Of a stretch of DNA of 24,161 nucleotides, positions 19,901 to 24,161 are shown piece after piece. The first letter of the stretch is position 1, and each line of letters begins with the position of its first letter. The translations under genes were made by a program, and so were the position numbers. The notes under the pieces were generated by a model, which saw nothing but the letters and a program-made list of their open reading frames with translations, searched no databases and was not told the origin of the DNA. The stretch is from Dinochytrium kinnereticum (Eukaryota > Chytridiomycota > Chytridiomycetes > Chytridiales > Chytridiaceae), in the NCBI GenBank assembly GCA_027604005.1, contig JADGJT010000297.1:1-24161 (forward strand), written 5' to 3'.

Positions 19901-22900
19901 TACAACTGCTGTAAATTTCCAAAAAAGCTACAAAAAATGGATGGACGGCAATCTTCTAGAACTAGACGCCGAGATCATTGAAGCCGAAGTTGATGCTCTA
20001 AAACGAGAAATGTATCGTGTGCTAGGGACATTGGTCCAAGCTGCTGCTCCCCAAAATATTGCCAAACAGGTCAAGGAGAAGATTGACGAGTTTACTCAAA
20101 ACATTCCTATGATTCGTGTGCTTTGTAATCCGGGAATGAGGGACCGGCATTGGACCAAATTATCTTCTATTGCCGGTGTTGATATTCGGCCAGATGGGGC
20201 TTCGTCGTTGAGGAAAATGCTTAAAATGAATTTGGATCAGTACCTTCCTTTGTTTCAGGAGGTCAGCGGTAAGTTAGCAATGTGCTTTGGGGATGCACCT
20301 TATAACTTTGTTTAAAGATGCGGCGTCAAAGGAGTACACTTTGGAGAAGAACTTAAAGAAAATGATGGCAGAGTGGGAGCCTTTAGAATTTGTTTCTATG
20401 GCGTATAGAGAGACTGGCACCTACATTCTTTCGTCGGTAGATGATGCGCAGCAGCTCTTAGATGATCAAATTGTGAAAACACAGTCTATGCGAGGGTCGC
20501 CTTATATCAAACCCTTTGAGGCAGAGATTAAGGACTGGGAGAGGCGGCTTCTGACTACGCAAGAGATTCTCGACGAGTGGTTGAAAGTTCAGGCCACCTG
20601 GCTTTACCTTGAGCCGATTTTCAGCTCCGAGGATATCATGAACCAGATGCCTGAGGAAGGAAGAAAGTTTAAAATGGTCGATCAGAGTTGGAGGAAGCTT
20701 ATGAATGTAAGAATAGAGAGTTACTGGCCGTTCTTTTTCTTAAATACTCCCCTAGATTGCTGTGAAGGACCGATTCATTCTAAAAGTCACGGATACCCCA
20801 CAACTCCTCGATGATCTTCAGAAAGACAACGAGCTCCTAGAGATGATCCTCAAAGGTTTGAACTCCTACTTGGAGTTAAAACGTCTATTCTTCCCACGAT
20901 TCTTCTTTCTTTCCAATGATGAGATGCTTGAAATCCTCTCCGAGACCAAGGATCCAACTAGAGTACAACCTCACCTCAAGAAATGCTTTGAAGGCGTTGC
21001 TAGCCTTGAATTCGACCAAAAGATGGATATCCTTGCCTTGTACTCCAGTGAGAAGGAACGGATCCAGCTCGTCCAAAAGATATCCACCATGGAAGCGAAA
21101 GGGGCTGTGGAAAAATGGCTAGGTGGCGTAAGTCATCGTCTCACACTTAGCAGAACCGAATAGAACTAACCTCATGCGAAATATAATCAGGTCGAAAGGG
21201 GCATGCTGGAAAGTGTAAAATCTATCGTCGAAGAAGCATACTATGCATATCCCACAAAACCCCGAGAACAGTGGGTCCTCGATTGGCCGGGCCAAGTTGT
21301 CCTCTGCGTCAGTTCAATTTATTGGACAATTGGGATGGAAAAGGCAATCGCCCAGGGCAAAAAGGGCCTTGAAGATTTCTGTGCGCAGCTTAACTCTGAA
21401 CTCGCTGAAATTATCACCCTTGTGAGAGGCGACTTACCGAAAATGGCAAGAGTGACATTAGGAGCCCTTGTGGTTATTGATGTTCATGCGAGAGACGTAA
21501 CGGCAGCGCTTGCTCATGAAGGTGTGAAGGACATCTCGGACTTTTCGTGGCTATCGCAGCTGAGATATTATTGGGAGGACAATGATGTCATGGTGAAGAT
21601 GATTAATGCACAGAAGGTTTATGGCTATGAGTATCTCGGCAACACGCCTCGTCTTGTTATCACGCCTCTTACGGATAGATGTTACAGGACGCTGTTTGGA
21701 GCCCTTCACCTCAACCTTGGAGGGGCGCCTGAAGGACCAGCAGGAACGGGGAAAACGGAAACAACTAAAGATTTGGCCAAAGCTCTCGCTAAGCAATGCG
21801 TCGTGTTCAACTGCTCAGATGGGTTGGACTACCTTGCTATGGGGAAATTCTTCAAAGGCCTCGCAACCTCTGGCGCATGGGCATGTTTCGACGAGTTCAA
21901 CCGTATCGACCTTGAAGTGTTGTCGGTCGTAGCTCAACAGATTCTTACGATACAAAGAGCTGTTGGAATGAAGGTCGTTGACTTTATGTTCGAAGGCACC
22001 AGACTAGTGTTAAACCCCGCCTGTGCAGTGTTCATTACCATGAATCCTGGATATGCCGGACGTTCGGAGCTTCCTGATAACTTGAAGGCCCTGTTCCGAA
22101 CTGTCGCGATGATGGTTCCTGACTACACACTTATTGCTGAAATCACACTGTATTCATTTGGATTTATCGAAGCACGCAACCTAGCCAGAAAGATTTCGGC
22201 TACCTACCGTCTCTGCTCTGAGCAGCTTTCGTCACAGGATCACTACGACTACGGAATGAGAGCTGTTAAAAGTGTGTTGACAGCTGCTGGAAATCTGAAA
22301 CTCAAGTATCCAGATGAGGATGAGCAAATCCTGGTCCTCCGATCTATCATTGATGTCAACCTCCCCAAGTTCCTTTCTCAAGACATTGCTCTATTCAAAG
22401 GAATCGCGACAGACCTCTTCCCCGGTGTCAGGCTACCTAAACCTGACTACACACTCCTGGAAGGCGCAATTCAGAAGTCGTGCAGGAAGTTAGAGCTACA
22501 GATGGTCCCTGCTTTTGTCGAGAAAATCATTCAGCTTTACGAGATGATGCTGGTAAGGCACGGGTACATGCTGGTGGGAGAGCCTTTCTCAGGCAAAACC
22601 TCGGCTTATCGTGTCCTCGCAGACGCCTTAACAGACCTCAATACCGAGCACGGGGATGATAGTGGATTCCAGAAAGTCGTCTTCAAGGTACTAAACCCGA
22701 AAGCAATTACAATGGGCCAGCTGTACGGCCAATTTGATCCTGTCTCGCATGAGTGGACCGATGGTGTCCTGGCTACAAGCTTCAGGTCTTACGCAAGCTC
22801 AACCACACCTGACAGGAAATGGGTTCTTTTCGATGGCCCTGTTGACGCGATTTGGGTCGAAAACATGAACACGGTGCTGGATGATAATAAGAAGCTGTGC

Positions 22901-24161
22901 CTCATGAGTGGTGAAATTATTCAGCTTTCAAACACCATGAGCTTGGTATTTGAGGTCATGGATCTGGCTGTAGCGTCGGTAAGTTCTTTGACATTCAGTT
23001 AGATGTAAACTGATACTCCTTTTTTTGAAGCCGGCTACAGTCAGTAGATGCGGTATGGTGTACCTGGAACCTGAAAGGATGGGTTGGAAGCCTTTAGTCC
23101 AATCTTGGCTTGAAGGCCTCGAGTTTTTGCCCCTGGATCACATTCGCTTCCTTTTCCAACTCTTTGACACACTCGTTACTCCTTGTCTACAATTTATTCG
23201 GAAGGACTGCAAGGAACTCTCTCCAACAACTGACATTGGTCTCGTCAATTCTTTAGTTAGGCTTCTGGACAGTTTGATGGATGATGTCAAAGATTTGAAG
23301 CCGGAGGAGGTGGCACAGAACCCTTTAGCTTACCAACGCCTTGAAAGTAAATTCATCTTCTCTCTGGTGTGGTCGATTGGTGGAAGCATTGATTCACCGA
23401 GTCAGCTAAAATTCGATATCTACTTGCGACAGGCACTGAATGGTTTGGCGAACCCTATCCGTTTACCAATACCTAATGATGAGGGAACCGTCTACGATTA
23501 TGTGTATGAAACTGGACGAACGGACAAGTGGACTTTGTGGCTTAACACTATCGAGCACATCCCTATTCCTATCGATGCAGAGTTTAGCGATATTATCATC
23601 CCAACAAAGGACACTGCTCGGTACAATTACCTAATGGAGCTTCTCGTTACCCATGATAAACCTTACCTCCTAGTTGGGCCAACCGGAACTGGGAAGTCAA
23701 AGTACATCGCGAACAAGCTCCTGTCAGGGCTTTCGAAAGAGCGGTACATTCCGATGTTCGTCAACTTCTCTGCGCGAACAAGTTCAAACCAGATCCAAGA
23801 TATTGTCATGAGCAAACTCGATAAACGGCGGAAGGGAGTATTTGGCCCACCTGTTGGAAAGCAATTCCTCATCTTCATTGACGACCTTAACATGCCCGCT
23901 AAAGAGCAGTATGGCGCTCAACCACCCATCGAGCTGTTCCGTCAGTGGGCTGACCACGGAAACTGGTACGATAAGAAGGATACGTCAAGGCTTGAGTTGA
24001 TCGACATACAGCTTATTTGCGCTATGGGACCCCCTGGCGGAGGTCGTAACCTAGTGACGCCGAGGTTCTTAAGGCACTTCAACCAGATCGTGATCAACTC
24101 GTTTGATGACTTGACTATGTCGCGGATCTTCAATACTATCTTAGAGTGGCATTACGGGCGC
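16980..24161 (+). CDS. DNAH7-like: Axonemal inner-arm dynein heavy chain, DNAH3/7/12 class, 5' half
   Basis: Fourteen exons join in phase and run off the edge: 16980-17127, 17181-17439, 17481-17515, 17560-17684, 17728-17911, 17966-18011, 18057-18332, 18379-19081, 19124-19302, 19346-20268, 20318-20706, 20756-21127, 21191-22978 and 23031-24161, or 2186 codons of an expected ~4000. The product is the motor of a single-headed inner dynein arm of the cilium. The tail occupies about residues 1-800, and the linker follows, with [24 protein letters not shown] at its end region. AAA1 has GPAGTGKT (about 1395) and Walker B CFDEFNR. AAA2 has GEPFSGKT (about 1676). AAA3 has GPTGTGKS (about 2025), IFIDDLNMP and [20 protein letters not shown] and [18 protein letters not shown] favour DNAH7 over other classes. 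A near-consensus branch point (AATACTAAACA) lies in intron 1. Confidence 0.95.

Overview
This window is eukaryotic nuclear DNA from a compact, intron-rich genome, most probably a zoosporic (flagellated) fungus such as a chytrid. Three things point there. It carries the first half of an axonemal inner-arm dynein heavy chain, so the organism builds a motile cilium. Its retromer subunit is closest to fungal Vps17. Genes are split by many short GT-AG introns (about 40-75 nt) and spaced very tightly. The species assignment is inference; no search was run. All gene models below were assembled by hand by joining exons so that reading phase, GT-AG borders and conserved family motifs agree.

Layout. 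1-161 (-): start of an unrecognised gene. 226-2540 (+): HROB-like homologous-recombination factor with a C-terminal OB-type domain and a duplicated module in its disordered region. 2654-2889 (+): doubtful small two-exon gene. 2841-3643 (-): mRNA decapping subunit Dcp1. 3823-4295 (-): ribosomal protein eL32. 4296-6027: a 1.7 kb spacer with two GGATG-rich arrays and no secure gene. 6028-6695 (+): ribosomal protein uS9 (RPS16). 6966-9111 (+): mitochondrial dihydroxy-acid dehydratase (Ilv3). 9132-10567 (-): Vps17-like PX-BAR sorting nexin. 10604-12048 (+): mitoribosome assembly factor Rsm22/METTL17. 12009-13537 (-): Rab escort protein (Mrs6/CHM) lacking its N-terminus at an assembly gap (13538-13634). 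13635-15352 (-): APC7, a TPR subunit of the anaphase-promoting complex, lacking its C-terminus at the same gap. 15401-16869 (-): Ssf1/Peter Pan, a Brix-domain 60S biogenesis factor. 16980-24161 (+): dynein heavy chain of the DNAH3/7/12 class, running off the right edge inside AAA3.

The genes are mostly housekeeping and do not form one pathway: translation and ribosome assembly (eL32, uS9, Ssf1, Rsm22), mRNA decay (Dcp1), membrane traffic (Vps17, Rab escort protein), cell cycle and repair (APC7, HROB), branched-chain amino acid synthesis (Ilv3) and motility (dynein). What stands out is the packing. Divergent start codons are 36, 64 and 110 bp apart, two convergent stops are 20 bp apart, and one convergent pair (Rsm22 / Rab escort protein) overlaps by 40 bp of coding sequence. 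I found no new mobile element, CRISPR array or defence-type system. The most interesting items are the HROB-like gene with its internal duplication, the retained APC7, and the antisense coding overlap.
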